From Bacteroidota bacterium (GTDB taxonomy: Bacteria > Bacteroidota > Bacteroidia > Chitinophagales > Chitinophagaceae): a DNA stretch of 64,000 nt. The position numbers and the translations under genes were made by a program. The notes beneath the pieces were generated by a model. The model saw only the letters and a list, made by a program, of their open reading frames with translations. It made no database searches and was not told the origin of the DNA. The stretch covers positions 1-64,000 of the forward strand of contig JAGWUV010000016.1 in assembly GCA_028875875.1 (NCBI GenBank). The letters are read 5' to 3'. Shown here one piece after another: positions 63,089 to 64,000 of the stretch (positions are counted from its first letter, which is position 1; each line of letters opens with the position of its first letter).

Positions 63089-63988
63089 CTAGCTGTTGTT
63101 TTGCTCAATTTTCCGCATTTGTTCACTGGTAAGGCGGCTACCATCATGGCTCCACCCCGGTGCTTTAAAAAGATAACCTAACCTCTGTTTGGTTGTCAGA
63201 TCCTTTCTTAAAACATCCTGTATAATTGCTTTCCATTCGTGAAAAATAATTGACACAGCATTGGGTTGTTCAAGGTTTTTTGTAAGGCCATATTTTATGG
63301 GTTCATACGTCTTTTCATCAAGCTCTTCCTGAAATGTTCCGAACAGTTTATCCCAAACAATCAGGAACATGCCCATATTCTTGTCAAGATATTTAGGGTT
63401 AGACGCATGGTGTACCCGATGGTGAGAGGGTGTTACCAGGATATATTCAAGCCATCCCATTTTTTTTATGTATTCGGTATGAACAATGATCCCCCAGATC
63501 TGCGTAGCGGAATAAATAAATGCGATATCTAAGGGCGCAAAACCAGCCCAGGCAATGGGAATGAAATAAATGAAACGGTATAGCGGCTGGAACACAGACG
63601 ACCTGAAGCCAACCGTAAAATTCATCGTTTGAGAACTATGGTGAGTTACGTGGGCCGCCCAGAAAAAACGAATCTCATGATCAAACCTATGCAGCCAATA
63701 GTACATAAAATCTTCAAAAACGATAAGAATAATCCAATATACCCAGTTGTGTGCCCAATGAAAAATGCTATGCGTAAAGAAGAAATGCAGAATAAAAAAA
63801 TAAACAAAAAACCTAACCAATAAATCAATGCCCCCATTTAAAAGCATCAGGTAAACGTTGGTGAGTGTATCTTTCAGCGTGTAAACTTTTTTGTGAAAGA
63901 AGTGTGAGAGTAGTATTTCCAGCAGGATAATAAAGGTGTAAAAAGGAGTTGAAATAAAAATCAGCCACTGTTCTCGTATACTGTCCAT
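63089..63988 (-). CDS. sterol desaturase-family (fatty acid hydroxylase) membrane protein
   Basis: Membrane di-iron oxygenase family, 299 aa. Four to five helices in the first ~200 residues and the histidine clusters HRFDHEIRFFWAAHVTHHSS, HTEYI and HRVHHASNPKYLDKNMG (HxxxH, HxxHH-like and HxxHH) supply the iron ligands. Substrate unknown in bacteria; members act on carotenoids, sterols or other lipids. The ATG at 63988 is 12 bases from the window end, so an upstream start cannot be excluded. Confidence 0.88.
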   Translation of the reverse strand: MDSIREQWLIFISTPFYTFIILLEILLSHFFHKKVYTLKDTLTNVYLMLLNGGIDLLVRFFVYFFILHFFFTHSIFHWAHNWVYWIILIVFEDFMYYWLHRFDHEIRFFWAAHVTHHSSQTMNFTVGFRSSVFQPLYRFIYFIPIAWAGFAPLDIAFIYSATQIWGIIVHTEYIKKMGWLEYILVTPSHHRVHHASNPKYLDKNMGMFLIVWDKLFGTFQEELDEKTYEPIKYGLTKNLEQPNAVSIIFHEWKAIIQDVLRKDLTTKQRLGYLFKAPGWSHDGSRLTSEQMRKIEQNNS

Positions 63989-64000
63989 CTGCTTGCTGGG

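Overview
This window is ordinary chromosome from a Bacteroidota bacterium, most likely family Chitinophagaceae; the genus cannot be fixed from the sequence. Pointers are the Bacteroidetes-type division-cell wall (dcw) cluster, promoters of the TTTG-N19-TAnnTTTG type instead of -35/-10 boxes, the near absence of Shine-Dalgarno sites, the FtsL-like and BcsB-like proteins, a TonB receptor behind a TPP riboswitch, low GC and SGAS-repeat DUF2807 proteins. There is no rRNA, IS element, prophage or CRISPR array.

Layout. 1-2.6 kb: 3' part of a sensor histidine kinase, convergent with queA. 2.6-19.4 kb: a complete dcw cluster on the + strand (mraZ, rsmH, ftsL-like, ftsI, murE, mraY, murD, ftsW, murG, murC, ftsQ, ftsA, ftsZ). 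A 10-bp-phased MraZ operator and two perfect DnaA boxes precede it, and a strong hairpin terminator ends it. 19.5-22.1 kb: a TIGR01777 epimerase and an ABC-2 exporter. 22.2-30.2 kb: a probable beta-glycan exopolysaccharide locus. It holds a secreted GH5 glucanase divergent from a membrane kinase-like protein, a BcsB-like periplasmic subunit, a GT2 synthase with an N-terminal GspE/MshEN-like domain in place of PilZ, and a polytopic membrane protein. 30-38.7 kb: housekeeping genes (prmC, ribD, yigZ-like, ydcF-like, hydroxyacyl-CoA dehydrogenase, LuxC-like reductase, ferredoxin, ddl, a PASTA protein, rhodanese) and a candidate small RNA. 38.8-41.4 kb: a TonB receptor under a TPP riboswitch. 41.4-45 kb: a DUF2807 protein, initiator tRNA, era, der and a small lipoprotein. 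45-64 kb: ispH, GH28, a free-Met-sulfoxide reductase, a DUF4139 protein with a TonB-plug-like insert, an ABC-F ATPase, FKBP, an aldo/keto reductase, a CocE hydrolase, Hsp20, gcvP, a 40-residue membrane microprotein and a sterol desaturase-like enzyme.

Functionally, the dcw genes with ddl and the PASTA protein cover most meso-DAP peptidoglycan precursor synthesis and the Z-ring core; murF is not here. The most unusual items are the glucan locus with a candidate c-di-GMP-type sensor fused to its synthase, a dispersed ~40-bp element (core TGTGCGACGCAAC) in five intergenic gaps, a promoter-and-terminator-bounded ~95-nt RNA before ddl, a 25-codon ORF overlapping the ftsA start, and the unannotated 40-residue membrane protein.
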